Notes under the pieces: model-generated
The model's input: only the letters and a program-made list of their open reading frames with translations
What the model was told of the DNA's origin: nothing
Databases searched by the model: none
Shown here: positions 53,169-62,779 of the stretch, in pieces
Layout: every line of letters begins with the position of its first letter
How positions within the stretch are numbered: position 1 is the stretch's first letter
DNA from: Acidobacteriota bacterium
GTDB taxonomy: Bacteria > Acidobacteriota > Blastocatellia > Pyrinomonadales > Pyrinomonadaceae
Assembly: GCA_023389035.1 (NCBI GenBank)
Contig: JAEWFC010000038.1
Location: 310,001 to 374,000 of the forward strand
Reading direction: 5' to 3'
Length of the DNA: 64,000 bases
Program-made: the position numbers and the translations under genes

Positions 53169-53972
53169 ATGAAATGTCAGGATATTCAATTCGATCTAGC
53201 GTTATATTTCGATGATATTCTTTCGTCTGCCGAGGTCGAACGCATCGATGCCCACTTAGCGGCATGCCCGCTCTGCCGGGAAACGTTGGCCGGCCATCAC
53301 GATGTCAGGAACGAACTACGCTCGGCTAAGCGTCCCGTTGCCCCGGAATCACTTATTGTAAACATTCGCGAGGCTGTGAGGGCCGCCGTGGCCCCGCCGA
53401 TCACATCGCCGACATTTCGTCTTGTCGAAGATCGTCACAGTTGGGTCGGTGTTTGGCTTATGCCGTCCGCAGTCGGTTCTTTTGCGACTTTGATCTTCGG
53501 CATTACGCTCGGCTGGCTGATCCTGCATCCGATCGCCGGACCGTCGATAGTCGTTAACGATACCGCTCCTTCGACAATGTTCATCGCGAGTGCGAACAGC
53601 AACATAGTCGATGGCATCGACCTTTCGCCGCTGGAATACGCCAATACACGGCTTTCTGTTGCGGGTGAATCTCCCAGCGTTAATCCTGAAGGGGCGCTGG
53701 TAGCTCTTTCCCGTTCGTTGGTTCGCGGAGAAATGAAGGATGAAGAGGTCGTAATAGTCGCTGATGTCTTCGGCAACGGCCTCGCTCGGATAGCCGAGAT
53801 CGTTGAGCCCAGCAACGATGAGCAAAAGATACTGGAACTGCGAAAAGCCTTTCAAACGCGTTCTGATTTTGCACCGTTCGTACCCGCCTCGATGGATCGG
53901 AGAGGAGATTCCGTTCGCGTCGTACTGAAGTTTCAGAGCATCAATGTCCCGGTAGATAGTCAGGGACTCTAG
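53169..53972 (+). CDS. Zinc-finger anti-sigma factor, membrane anchored
   Basis: The 267-residue product starts with a zf-HC2 domain: MKCQDIQFDLALYFDDILSS followed by HLAACPLC (H-x3-C-x2-C), the ZAS fold that clamps ECF sigma factors. One transmembrane helix lies at about residues 103-122 (AVGSFATLIFGITLGWLIL), then an extracytoplasmic sensor region of about 145 residues with no known family. ATG 53169 has GGAG 8 bases ahead and is preferred over an ATG six codons earlier. It should hold the upstream sigma factor at the membrane until a signal arrives. Confidence 0.9.
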   Translation: MKCQDIQFDLALYFDDILSSAEVERIDAHLAACPLCRETLAGHHDVRNELRSAKRPVAPESLIVNIREAVRAAVAPPITSPTFRLVEDRHSWVGVWLMPSAVGSFATLIFGITLGWLILHPIAGPSIVVNDTAPSTMFIASANSNIVDGIDLSPLEYANTRLSVAGESPSVNPEGALVALSRSLVRGEMKDEEVVIVADVFGNGLARIAEIVEPSNDEQKILELRKAFQTRSDFAPFVPASMDRRGDSVRVVLKFQSINVPVDSQGL

Positions 53973-54055
53973 GACCGAATCATCCGAATAAGCCCCTTAT
54001 TGAATCGTTTACGGTATTCTTATCGAATAACGATCTTCAGGGGGTTTTTCATTTA

Positions 54056-55246
54056 GTGGATTTTTGGAAGACAAGCGAAAGTTTTTTCCGTTCAGCCGGT
54101 TCAGCTGCGGGCGAATTGTTAGAGATCATCACCGCAGCCGTAGCTGGAGAGCCCGACACGCTCCGCGATGGAACGGAGCATGATCCGGTCCGCCTTCCTC
54201 AGGATCTCGCAGCCCATCCAGATGCACAAACAGAATGGTGGTATTACACGGGCCATGCCAAGACCCTCAGGGGTCGGCGATTTGGCTTCGAACTGGTGTT
54301 CTTTAAGCGCCGGACCGATCTCGATAAGTTCTCGATCGTGCCGCTGCGGCTGATCGGCAATCCCTTTTACTTCGCACATTTTGCGATCACCGATATTGAT
54401 TCGAAGGCGTTCCGCTACGACCATCGCAAGAGTGCGAATGGGCCGCTGGAAACAGCTGCGATAGCCGATACGAAAACATACTATCTGAGGTTGGGCGATT
54501 GGTCTGCAAGCGAATCGAACGGCGTCCACGTACTGCGTGCAAACATTGGCACTGATCTGCAGTTCGATGCTACGCTTCGGCCGCAAAAGCCGGTCGTTCT
54601 GAACGGTAAGAACGGAGTTTCATTTAAGGATCACGGCGAAGCCTCGCGATACTTCTCATATACACGAATGGCTCTCGAAGGCGATCTGCTTATCGATGGC
54701 TCGGTAGAACACTTTTCGGGTTCGGCGTGGATGGACCGCGAATTCGGGACTTGGGAGCCCACGGAGAATCAGAAGGGTTGGGATTGGTTCTCAATACAAC
54801 TCGACAACAACACTGAGCTGATGTGCTACCAATTGCGAAACGGTAAAGGTGAGCCGTCGTCCTTTTCCAGCGGCACTTTCGTTGATGCGGACGGAACACC
54901 AACTTCGCTAAACTCGGATCAGTTCACCATTACGCCACGGTCTTACTGGAAAAGCCCTGGTTCGGGAGCCGAATATCCGATATCGTGGAACGTAAAGGTC
55001 CCGCATCTGCAGATCGATCTGAATATCGAACCGCTCCTTAAGGATCAAGAGTTAGACACACGAGGCACCACAATGATCGTGTATTGGGAAGGTGCCTGCA
55101 CGGTCGCCGGCGACTCCGGCGGTTCCGGTGTGTCGGGCAATGCTTACGTGGAAATGGTCGGATATGATCGATCTCATGACAACCCGAATCTTGCATCGTT
55201 CCTTATCGGAAGTCCTGTAGACGTCATCAATCGATTCGCCAAATAG
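54056..55246 (+). CDS. CrtC/AttH-like lipocalin-fold protein
   Basis: The 396-residue product contains the family marks HPDAQTEWWYYTGHAKT..GRRFGFELVFFKR near residue 55 and SGSAWMDREFGT near residue 222, typical of the AttH / hydroxyneurosporene synthase-like group (two lipocalin-like halves). Members include carotenoid 1,2-hydratase, but most have other, unknown roles. No carotenoid genes are nearby, so hydratase activity is not implied. No signal peptide is evident. The start is GTG at 54056, with AGGGGG about 12 bases ahead. Confidence 0.85.
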   Translation: MDFWKTSESFFRSAGSAAGELLEIITAAVAGEPDTLRDGTEHDPVRLPQDLAAHPDAQTEWWYYTGHAKTLRGRRFGFELVFFKRRTDLDKFSIVPLRLIGNPFYFAHFAITDIDSKAFRYDHRKSANGPLETAAIADTKTYYLRLGDWSASESNGVHVLRANIGTDLQFDATLRPQKPVVLNGKNGVSFKDHGEASRYFSYTRMALEGDLLIDGSVEHFSGSAWMDREFGTWEPTENQKGWDWFSIQLDNNTELMCYQLRNGKGEPSSFSSGTFVDADGTPTSLNSDQFTITPRSYWKSPGSGAEYPISWNVKVPHLQIDLNIEPLLKDQELDTRGTTMIVYWEGACTVAGDSGGSGVSGNAYVEMVGYDRSHDNPNLASFLIGSPVDVINRFAK

Positions 55247-55248
55247 CG

Positions 55249-55286
55249 AAAAGCCCCGAGCGATCTGCATCTGGTCGGGGCTTTTC
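55249..55286. terminator. Bidirectional terminator
   Basis: AAAAGCCCCGA (55249-55259) pairs perfectly with TCGGGGCTTTT (55275-55285), lying between convergent genes and giving T-runs on both strands. Confidence 0.95.
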
Positions 55287-55305
55287 AGTCTTCTTAAATT
55301 CCCTG

Positions 55306-56700
55306 TTACTGGGCGTCGATCTCTGTTTTCAGCATCGCTGCGTATTTCGGACTGATCCGCTGCAGACGCGCGTGCTGCTGCAATGCAAGGTCTTTTCGTC
55401 CGTCGATCAAGTGAATGATGCCGACATTGTATAGAGCCTTAACGAAATTGGGGCTCAAAGCTAGGGTTCGCTGATACGCCTCCAATGCTTTCTTTGGCTG
55501 CCCATCGTCGTAATATGCACCGCCGAGGAGGTAAAAGCCGTCCGAGTAGGCCGGATTGGCACGGGCGAACTCCTCAAGTCCGGCTACAGCCAACTTTACC
55601 TGTCGGTTAGCCTCTGCTGTTCGACCTAACGCACGATTTGCACGGGCAAGATAAAACAAGGTCTCGCCATCGTTAGGTCTCAGTTTTAACGCCGTATTGC
55701 ACGCGGTAAGGGCCATATCATGACGCTTTAGATCATTGTACGCTCTGCAGAGATTGGTATAGGCCATATGGCTTTCGGGTTGGAACCGAATGCCTGCCTG
55801 AGCAGCATCCACCGCGTCCTGATGGCGATCAGCGAGACTATAGTACCAGCTGATGTCCGTGTAGATCGCACCGTCCGTCGGAAATAATCGAAGTGCCCGC
55901 CGCGACGTTTCGATCGCATTATCAAAATCTGCAAGTGCACGATAACCCTCCGCTAACCGCCGGTAGGGATCGTAATGGTCCGGCCGTGCGGTGACCGCCT
56001 TTTTGTATGCCTCCACAGCCTCGGTGAACATCATCTGCTGTTCATAACCGTTTCCTATCAGGATATAGGCTTCCGCAACATTTTGGGTGCCACGCCGTAT
56101 CGCTTCCTCAGCCGCGGCGACCTGGTCCTTATGGTTCCCTAAGCCGGCATGGCTGCGGGCGATGTTCAAATGGACCTCAGCATTCGTCGGATTCGTAGCT
56201 AAATATGCGTTGAAACCGTCGAGTGCAGCCTGGTATTCTCCGCGCGCAAGCGAGATATCTCCGAGCGCTAGTTGGAACGCGACGTTATTCTTGTCCAACG
56301 TGAGGCCCGACCGTATATCCGCCAATGCCTGATCGTAATTCTTTCGAGCGTAGTGGATCCTCCACCGCGTGAGATAGACGTCGAGCGGCTTTTCATATCC
56401 CGAAGTTAGGGCCGCATCGAGTTCCGGCAGCGCCATATCATACTCGTCGAGATAATAGTGGGCCATCCCCTTCCAAAATCGATTTTCCGGAAGTCTCGGG
56501 GCCAACGCGATCGCTTGAGCGTAATGATCGATCGCAACGCGATAATTTTTCTGCCTAAACTGCTTATCGCCTTCGGTCGCGATCTGGCGGGCACGGCGTT
56601 CCTGCTGCCTGTTTTGAGCGACGACAGACGATGGGTACAAGCTGAACAGCAAGAACCCGATAACGGCGAACACGATTCGCTGGACTTTCCAAGTGCTCAT
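55306..56700 (-). CDS. Secreted TPR protein
   Basis: The 464-residue product has a signal peptide (IVFAVIGFLLFSLYPSSVVAQ) and about eleven to twelve tandem tetratricopeptide repeats covering residues 40-455 (for example NYRVAIDHYAQAIALAPRLP and MFTEAVEAYKKAVTARPDHY). TPR solenoids bind peptides or other proteins; here in the periplasm or outside. ATG 56700 has GGAG 8 bases ahead. It lies 16 bp after the Ser/Thr kinase gene and is likely co-transcribed, so it may be a partner or target of the kinase pathway. Confidence 0.9.
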   Translation of the reverse strand: MSTWKVQRIVFAVIGFLLFSLYPSSVVAQNRQQERRARQIATEGDKQFRQKNYRVAIDHYAQAIALAPRLPENRFWKGMAHYYLDEYDMALPELDAALTSGYEKPLDVYLTRWRIHYARKNYDQALADIRSGLTLDKNNVAFQLALGDISLARGEYQAALDGFNAYLATNPTNAEVHLNIARSHAGLGNHKDQVAAAEEAIRRGTQNVAEAYILIGNGYEQQMMFTEAVEAYKKAVTARPDHYDPYRRLAEGYRALADFDNAIETSRRALRLFPTDGAIYTDISWYYSLADRHQDAVDAAQAGIRFQPESHMAYTNLCRAYNDLKRHDMALTACNTALKLRPNDGETLFYLARANRALGRTAEANRQVKLAVAGLEEFARANPAYSDGFYLLGGAYYDDGQPKKALEAYQRTLALSPNFVKALYNVGIIHLIDGRKDLALQQHARLQRISPKYAAMLKTEIDAQ

Positions 56701-56716
56701 TTTCCAAACTCCGAGA

Positions 56717-58513
56717 TCATTGTAGTACGCCGGGCGTCCGCCGCGGTGTAGGCTTTGGTGCCGGTGTGCTTGCAGGGCGCGTCTGAGTCGGCCGAGGGGT
56801 AACCTGCGTAGGCCGGGGTGCGACCGGTGTTCGAGGGGTAGAACCCGGAACATTATCGGGTTCCGTCACCGGCGGCACCGTATTGGTATCGGAATTAATA
56901 TTGTCAGGCGTCGGAAGCGCGACCTCAACCGTCGGCGACGGCTCCGGAGTCGGCGTCGGGGTTTCCATCGGCGTCGGCGTTGGGGTTGGTTCGTCATTGA
57001 CCGCAACGTAGTTCATGTAGTACCAGGCACCGCCGATACCGCCGCCTGCTATTAACAGTAACAGTGCGAGCGCTGCGAAAACTGCCACGATCTTTCCGGC
57101 TCCGCCCTTCTTTTTCACTGGAGCGACTGCTGCCGGCACAGCTGCGGCACCATCGGGATCCGAATCTTCGCGGCGATCCTCATCAAATTCGCGGTTTTCG
57201 TAAGGCGTGTCGAAACCGGAACCGGCTACTGTCGCGAAAGCTTCAGGCTGGCCGGCCGGCGTGTAACCCTCGCTACTCTCAAAGCCGGAGCCCTCGTCGA
57301 GAGCCACGATCGGCATCGTGGCGTCCGGAGAAAAAGAATCGCCCGGGCTGTCGAGTGGTCCGCTGTCTTGGGGCGAAAAGTACGAATCCGACCCGTTGCC
57401 GGATGCGTTGGTCCCTTCATAAGGAGTCGACGCGGGGATCGACTCCTGAGGGAATGAGTCGCTCCCTGCAATAAAAACTTCGGTCTTGATCCCTGACTGG
57501 GGAGCCTCCTGCGGTATTTCCGGGAATTGGTCGTACGCTATCGTCGCACCAAAATCGGGCTGCAGAGCTTCCTGCGGTTCAGCGGCGGGCGTCACATCAG
57601 CCATATCGGCCGAGATACCGCCGGGGATCACAACCGTTTTAGCAGACATCGCCTCCTGCATTGAGTTGTACGCGCGGCGAAGGGCCTTCTGCATAGCCTT
57701 CGCATTTTCGTAACGCTTCTCTTGGCTGACCTCCATTCCGCGAAGCACTACGTCAGAGATCTCTTGCGGAACCTCGGGGTTCAATTCATAAAGCGGCTGC
57801 TGTGGGTCGGGGGAACCATTTAGCATCGCGTCAGCTCGCGAAAGCGCGTCCATGGGAACGGTATTGGTCAGCAATTGATAGAGCGTTGCACTCAGCGAAT
57901 ACAGGTCGCTTCGCGGGCTGGTGCCGATCCCACGGATCTGCTCCATCGGTGCGTAATGGGGCGTGTATCCGACCACGCTGCCCGTGCTGCCGGTCGAATT
58001 CGGGCCGATATTGGTCTGGCCCGTTGAAACCTTGGACAGTCCAAAATCAAGCAGAATAATATGATTCTCGTCTGTTAACTTTAGATTCTGGGGCTTTATG
58101 TCGCGGTGTATTATCGGCGGTTCGTGCGAGTGCAAGTACGCAAGAGCGTCGAGCAGCTGGTCAGCCCAAAACATCACCCAGCTGACAGGAAAGGGTTTCT
58201 GTGCAGCCTCAAGCCGCTTCGAGAGATCGTCACCCGAGATATGTTCCATTACAAGGAACTGCTCATCGCCCTCGCCAAAATGATCACTGACCTTTGGCAG
58301 CACCGGATGCCGCATACGAGCAAGCACGCGTGCCTCGCGCTCGAATGCATTCCCCAGCATTTCGTCCCCGGCAAACCGAGTGCGCTTTAAGGCCACAGCA
58401 CTTCCAAGCCGCTGATCTACCGCGAGATAGACCTCGCCCATCCCACCTTTTCCGATCAGCTGAACGATCAGATAACGGTTCTGTATTAACGTGTTCTGAG
58501 CAAGGGCTTTCAT
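56717..58513 (-). CDS. Membrane Ser/Thr protein kinase (PknB-like)
   Basis: The 598-residue product has a Hanks-type kinase domain (residues about 14-275): Gly-rich loop GKGGMGEVYLA, ATP lysine K43, HRDIKPQN with catalytic D138, DFG at 156-158. A long acidic, Pro/Ser/Gly-rich linker follows (about 300-465), then one transmembrane helix (about 475-500) and an extracytoplasmic Thr/Pro-rich tail (TPTPTPMETPTPTPEPSPT) in place of PASTA or other sensor domains. All key kinase residues are present. It is the first gene of an operon with the TPR gene. The low-complexity tail may span the cell wall. Confidence 0.93.
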   Translation of the reverse strand: MKALAQNTLIQNRYLIVQLIGKGGMGEVYLAVDQRLGSAVALKRTRFAGDEMLGNAFEREARVLARMRHPVLPKVSDHFGEGDEQFLVMEHISGDDLSKRLEAAQKPFPVSWVMFWADQLLDALAYLHSHEPPIIHRDIKPQNLKLTDENHIILLDFGLSKVSTGQTNIGPNSTGSTGSVVGYTPHYAPMEQIRGIGTSPRSDLYSLSATLYQLLTNTVPMDALSRADAMLNGSPDPQQPLYELNPEVPQEISDVVLRGMEVSQEKRYENAKAMQKALRRAYNSMQEAMSAKTVVIPGGISADMADVTPAAEPQEALQPDFGATIAYDQFPEIPQEAPQSGIKTEVFIAGSDSFPQESIPASTPYEGTNASGNGSDSYFSPQDSGPLDSPGDSFSPDATMPIVALDEGSGFESSEGYTPAGQPEAFATVAGSGFDTPYENREFDEDRREDSDPDGAAAVPAAVAPVKKKGGAGKIVAVFAALALLLLIAGGGIGGAWYYMNYVAVNDEPTPTPTPMETPTPTPEPSPTVEVALPTPDNINSDTNTVPPVTEPDNVPGSTPRTPVAPRPTQVTPRPTQTRPASTPAPKPTPRRTPGVLQ

Positions 58514-58679
58514 TCGTTATTTAGTTTTCGTCGGTGGATGATGGACGAACCGAAAAGATAACAGTTTATTTTGTAACAAAATCGAACAAACTTCAACAGT
58601 AATGCGTGATACAAACAGAAACAAGATCCCCGATTTTTGGGCAAGCTCGTTCCGAGTAATGCATTCGTTCGCAGTCCGG

Positions 58680-59192
58680 CTATTCAGCGGGCTCGCGATG
58701 CTGCCAGCAATAACCCTTCACTTTTACCTTTCTCGAACACGGTGTCCCCTTTTTTGTGGGAGCTCCGCACACATAGGTCGCAGCCTCGGTTGACTTGTTT
58801 ACACGCTGCGGCGAACTAAAAGTTTCACTTGGTTTCGTTTCAAACGATCCCGCCTGAACGTTTGCCGGAAGCGGTATAGGAGAACGCGTCTCAGGTTCCG
58901 CTCTCTCTACCGGCAAAGGGTCGGTTGAAGACGAACCTCGGTCAATAAGAGGCCGCGCTTCGGCCGTGCGTTGTGTCATCTTTTGCGAAGTCGCTGATGA
59001 CGGGAAGATGACACCTTTCACGCCGACAAGGACGGTCAAGCAAAAGAAGACTAGCACCAGCTTAGGCGCCCAATCGAGTAAAGGGTGTTCGGTCGCACAA
59101 AGGTCGCAGAAGCGCCTGCTGGTCGCAAGTCGCCATTCGGCACGCTCGATCTTTTCACCGCACTGATTGCAGAAGTTAGGTTTGTAGAGCAT
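58680..59192 (-). CDS. Zinc-ribbon membrane protein with C-terminal CxxxT..C..H domain
   Basis: The 170-residue product starts with a zinc ribbon (FCNQCGEKIERAEWRLATSR, then FCDLCA), has one helix at about residues 46-64 (LVLVFFCLTVLVGVKGVIF), a flexible Ser/Pro/Thr linker, and ends with CGAPTKKGTPCSRKV...GYCWQH, a small domain with three Cys and one His that probably binds another zinc. The N-terminal ribbon would be cytoplasmic. I know of similar C-terminal domains in uncharacterised proteins but no function. It diverges from the VWA gene. The gap 58514-58679 shows nothing recognisable. Confidence 0.75.
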   Translation of the reverse strand: MLYKPNFCNQCGEKIERAEWRLATSRRFCDLCATEHPLLDWAPKLVLVFFCLTVLVGVKGVIFPSSATSQKMTQRTAEARPLIDRGSSSTDPLPVERAEPETRSPIPLPANVQAGSFETKPSETFSSPQRVNKSTEAATYVCGAPTKKGTPCSRKVKVKGYCWQHREPAE

Positions 59193-59319
59193 GTAAGGAT
59201 CCCGTTGTGAGCCGGAAGTTGAGACATTATAGATCAGCTCGCATTTTGAACGAAAGTTCCAAAGTGATGAAATACAACCGGATTACGCGATCAGGCGTCT
59301 GATTGTTAACATTTTATTT

Positions 59320-60312
59320 ATGCACCGCTATCTTATCGTTCTCGTTTGTCTGCTCCTTTTGGGGACAGCTGTTGAAGTGCGTGCCCAGGTCGAGGACGAC
59401 CCGATCACCGTCGATACATCCGTCGTACGTGTGAATGTAGGAGTTGTTGATCCTCGGGGCCGGCCGATCACTTCACTTTCGCGCGGTGATTTTTCGATCT
59501 TTGAAGACGGCGTTCAGCAAGACATTTCGCGGTTTGAGCTTTCGGCAGCGCCTTTTAGCGTTGTCATGCTGCTGGATATGAGCGGTTCGACCAAAAGCTT
59601 TCGGCAGAATATTCGCCTTTCAGCGATCAGATTCCTTGATGCCCTCGCACCGGATGACCGTGTCGCGGTCGTCGAATTTTACAGCAAGATCAGGATGCTG
59701 AATGATTTTACGACGAACCGAGCGACGGCTGCCCATTCAATATCCGTAGCGAACGGCCAAGGCGATACCGACCTCTACAAAGCGCTTCAATTCTCGCTGG
59801 AGAAACTGTCGCGTGAACAGAATCGCCGCAAAGCGATCGTTGTTCTCACCGACGGAGTCGATACCGAGACCCAAAAGCTTGATCGCGAGCTGTTAGCCGC
59901 AACGGCCGATGAACGTGTTGATACGGTCATCAGCACCGAGCCGACCGGCTCACTTTCCCGCCTGCTGAATCTCGCAGATGCATTGGGAGTCACGATATAC
60001 CCGCTCGCGTTGCCGACTGGCGATCCGGCCAGACTTGCTGATCCGACACCTCGGCAGTTCGCGATGTTCAGAGCGGCACGCTCGCGGCTTCAGCTGATCG
60101 CCGACCGAACCGGCGGCACCCTGAATACGATCCGGCGCCTAGAGGAGATGGGAGCTCTCTATGCTGTAGTAGCCGCCGATCTCCGAACTCTCTATACCCT
60201 CGAATACACGTCTCAAAACGAAAAGCGTGACGGAAAATGGCGGACGATCAAGGTCGTCGTCACTGATCCGGACATGATCGCTCGTTCACGCCAGGGCTAC
60301 TTTGCTCGCTGA
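59320..60312 (+). CDS. Secreted VWA-domain protein (Acidobacterial VWFA-related type)
   Basis: The 330-residue product has a signal peptide (residues 1-22, ending EVRAQ), a short beta domain with RVNVGVVDPRGRPITSLSRGDFSIFEDGVQQDISRF split as in the VWFA-related Acidobacterial domain, and a VWA domain with the metal site VVMLLDMSGSTKSF (about residues 86-99) and VVLTDGVDTE near 180. The family is abundant in Acidobacteria; its binding partners are unknown. It lies just before tRNA-Arg on the same strand. Confidence 0.9.
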   Translation: MHRYLIVLVCLLLLGTAVEVRAQVEDDPITVDTSVVRVNVGVVDPRGRPITSLSRGDFSIFEDGVQQDISRFELSAAPFSVVMLLDMSGSTKSFRQNIRLSAIRFLDALAPDDRVAVVEFYSKIRMLNDFTTNRATAAHSISVANGQGDTDLYKALQFSLEKLSREQNRRKAIVVLTDGVDTETQKLDRELLAATADERVDTVISTEPTGSLSRLLNLADALGVTIYPLALPTGDPARLADPTPRQFAMFRAARSRLQLIADRTGGTLNTIRRLEEMGALYAVVAADLRTLYTLEYTSQNEKRDGKWRTIKVVVTDPDMIARSRQGYFAR

Positions 60313-60376
60313 TCCCTTAACTCGAACGGTTGCTTGACAGCCGCTCTGCACGGTTTGTATTCTAAATGTTCGCTTT

Positions 60377-60453
60377 GCACCCGTAGCTCAGCTGGATAGA
60401 GTGCTTGACTACGAATCAAGAGGTCGCATGTTCGAATCATGCCGGGTGTACCA
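60377..60453 (+). tRNA. tRNA-Arg (anticodon ACG)
   Basis: The 77-nt cloverleaf is complete: acceptor GCACCCG / CGGGTGT (first pair G-U), D arm with AGCTCAGCTGGATAGAG, anticodon stem CTTGA/TCAAG around loop CTACGAA (anticodon ACG at its centre), T arm with GTTCGAATC, and an encoded CCA (60451-60453). Confidence 0.97.
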
Positions 60454-60472
60454 TCTTTTGCTCCTTAACCGC

Positions 60473-60517
60473 AGCCCGCCCACTGAACATATCTCAGTCG
60501 CGGGCCTTATTTTTTTA
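60473..60517 (+). terminator. Terminator after tRNA-Arg
   Basis: GCCCGC (60474-60479) and GCGGGC (60500-60505), with an inner ACTGA/TCAGT stem, followed by CTTATTTTTTT. Confidence 0.9.
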
Positions 60518-60554
60518 ACATCCGGGATCTACTGGAACGAATCAAACAAAGCGT

Positions 60555-62705
60555 ATGAAAAAGTCCCTCATTCCTAGAACTTTCGTTGCCGCGGCGGTAG
60601 CATTGGCGGCATTTGCGTATATGAATCACGCAACTACAGTTTCCGCTCAGCAGCCCGCGAATCCGCTGATGGCCAAGTGGACCGGTGCGTATGGCGGCGT
60701 GCCTGCCTTTGACAAGGTCAAGGTCGCCGATTTTAAACCGGCGCTCGAGGCCGCGATGGCCGAACAGCTTGCTGATATCGACAAGATCGCCAAGAATACG
60801 GCCCCGCCGACATTCGAGAACACCATCGCCGAAATGGAACGTGCCGGTGAAACTCTCGAGCGCGTCACTACCTATTACTTCATCTGGGCCGCCAACATGA
60901 GCACGCCGGATCATCAAGCTGTTCAGCGGGAAATGGCGCCGAAACTCGCGGGTCTGCAGGACCAGATATATCAGAACGAGGCACTGTTCAAACGCATCGA
61001 AGCTGTATATAACTCGCCTGAAAAGACGAAACTGACACCCGAACAGCAGCGGCTTGTGTGGCTGTATCACACGAACTTCGTCCGGGCCGGAGCCAAGCTC
61101 GATAGCAAGTCCAAGGCGAGACTTTCCGCGATCAACCAGGAGCTCGCAGGCCACTTCACAAAGTTCAGCCAGAATCTGCTTGCTGAAGAGAATGGGCAGT
61201 GGGTGGTTCTGAAGACCGAAGCGGACATGGCCGGGCTTTCGCAGTCGCTGAAAGATGCCGCAGCAGCTGCCGCGAAATCAAAGAACGTTACGGACGCCGC
61301 CGGCATTATCATGAACACGCGTTCGTCGGTCGATCCGTTCCTTACGGAGTCGACCCGCCGCGACCTTCGCGAAAAGGTTTGGAAGATGTTCGTCGATCGC
61401 GGTGATAACGACAACGAATACAACAACAACGCGATAATCACGCAGATCCTTCAGCTTCGTGCCGAGCGTGCAAAGCTGCTTGGCTACGAGACGCACGCAC
61501 ACTGGCGGCTCGAAAACGCGATGGCTAAAACTCCTGAGCGGACCATGGAACTGATGGAAACCGTCTGGCCGGCGGCAGTCGCCCGCGTTAAGGAAGAAGT
61601 CGCTGACATGCAGGCTCTTGCCGATAAAGAAGGTGCGAAGATCACGATCGAGCCCTGGGACTATCGCTTTTATATGGAAAAGGTCCGTAAGGAAAAATAC
61701 GACCTTGACCAGAATGAAGTAAAGCCGTACCTGCAGCTCGAAAAGATCCGCGACGCGATGTTCTACGTCGCCGGTGAGGTATTCAATTTTTCCTTCTCGC
61801 CCGTTTCAGGAGTTCCTGTTTTTCATCCCGACGTAACGGTCTGGGAGGTCAAAGACAAGACTACCGGCAAGCACGTCGGACTCTGGTACTTCGATCCTTA
61901 CGCTCGCGACGGCAAACGTTCGGGTGCGTGGATGAACGCGTACCGCAGCCAGCAGCGAATGGACGGCGACATCACCACCATCGTTTCCAACAACTCTAAC
62001 TTTGTAAAAGGCAAACCGGGCGAGCCGGTCTTGATCTCGTGGGACGACGCGACAACGATGTTCCATGAATTCGGCCACGCTCTTCACGGGCTCTCGTCGA
62101 ATGTTACGTATCCTTCGCTCTCAGGTACGTCGGTCGCTCGCGATTACGTTGAATTTCCCTCACAGCTTCTCGAGCATTGGCTCTCGACGCCGGAAGTTCT
62201 CAACAAATATGCCGTGCACTACGAGACCGGTAAACCGATCCCGCAAGAGTTGGTGAATAAGATAAAGGCTGCATCAACATTTAACCAAGGGTTTGCGACT
62301 GTTGAGTATCTTTCGAGTGCTCTCATCGACATGAAGCTTCACCTAGCCGGATCGACAAAGATCGACCCCGACAAATTCGAGCGTGAAACGCTTGCTTCGC
62401 TCGGAATGCCGAAAGAACTGGTGATGCGTCATCGCACGCCTCAGTTCCAGCACGCGTTTGGCAGCGACGGATACTCAGCCGGTTACTACAGCTACCTATG
62501 GTCAGACGTGATCACCGCCGATTCTTTCGGGGCCTTCACCGAAGCAAAGGGGCCGTACGATAAAGCGGTCGGGAAAAAGCTGGTCGAGAATATCTTCTCG
62601 GTCGGCAACACCATCGACCCCGCCGAAGCGTACCGCAAATTCCGCGGCCGCGATCCAAAGGTCGAAGCGTTAATGATCAAACGCGGGTTCCCGTACAAAC
62701 CCTGA
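60555..62705 (+). CDS. M3-family metallopeptidase (peptidyl-dipeptidase Dcp-like)
   Basis: The 716-residue product has a signal peptide (about residues 1-32, ending VSAQ), and the M3 zinc motif HEFGH at residues 504-508 in MFHEFGHALHGLSSN, with the downstream EFPSQLLEHW Glu ligand region and the substrate loop FGSDGYSAGYYSYLWSDV. These match oligopeptidase A/Dcp, which removes dipeptides from peptide C-termini. Length fits Dcp. The signal peptide suggests periplasmic work, as in E. coli some members are soluble cytosolic and others periplasmic. Confidence 0.95.
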   Translation: MKKSLIPRTFVAAAVALAAFAYMNHATTVSAQQPANPLMAKWTGAYGGVPAFDKVKVADFKPALEAAMAEQLADIDKIAKNTAPPTFENTIAEMERAGETLERVTTYYFIWAANMSTPDHQAVQREMAPKLAGLQDQIYQNEALFKRIEAVYNSPEKTKLTPEQQRLVWLYHTNFVRAGAKLDSKSKARLSAINQELAGHFTKFSQNLLAEENGQWVVLKTEADMAGLSQSLKDAAAAAAKSKNVTDAAGIIMNTRSSVDPFLTESTRRDLREKVWKMFVDRGDNDNEYNNNAIITQILQLRAERAKLLGYETHAHWRLENAMAKTPERTMELMETVWPAAVARVKEEVADMQALADKEGAKITIEPWDYRFYMEKVRKEKYDLDQNEVKPYLQLEKIRDAMFYVAGEVFNFSFSPVSGVPVFHPDVTVWEVKDKTTGKHVGLWYFDPYARDGKRSGAWMNAYRSQQRMDGDITTIVSNNSNFVKGKPGEPVLISWDDATTMFHEFGHALHGLSSNVTYPSLSGTSVARDYVEFPSQLLEHWLSTPEVLNKYAVHYETGKPIPQELVNKIKAASTFNQGFATVEYLSSALIDMKLHLAGSTKIDPDKFERETLASLGMPKELVMRHRTPQFQHAFGSDGYSAGYYSYLWSDVITADSFGAFTEAKGPYDKAVGKKLVENIFSVGNTIDPAEAYRKFRGRDPKVEALMIKRGFPYKP

Positions 62706-62734
62706 CCCCTTTACAACGTGATCACCTCATGCAT

Positions 62735-62764
62735 AAGGCCGTCTAAAATAGACGGCCTTTTCAT
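62735..62764 (+). terminator. Rho-independent terminator
   Basis: AAGGCCGTCT and AGACGGCCTT form a perfect 10-bp stem around AAAAT, followed by TTC and T-rich sequence. Confidence 0.95.
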
Positions 62765-62779
62765 TTCCTAGCTTTTCTC

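Noticed and set aside
54056..55246. Carotenoid 1,2-hydratase (CrtC)
   Set aside because: Only family-level marks are present, and no carotenoid pathway genes are in the window.
56701..56853. Longer N-terminus for the TPR protein
   Set aside because: The extra residues are Arg/His-rich and overlap the kinase gene end; ATG 56700 has a ribosome site and signal peptide.
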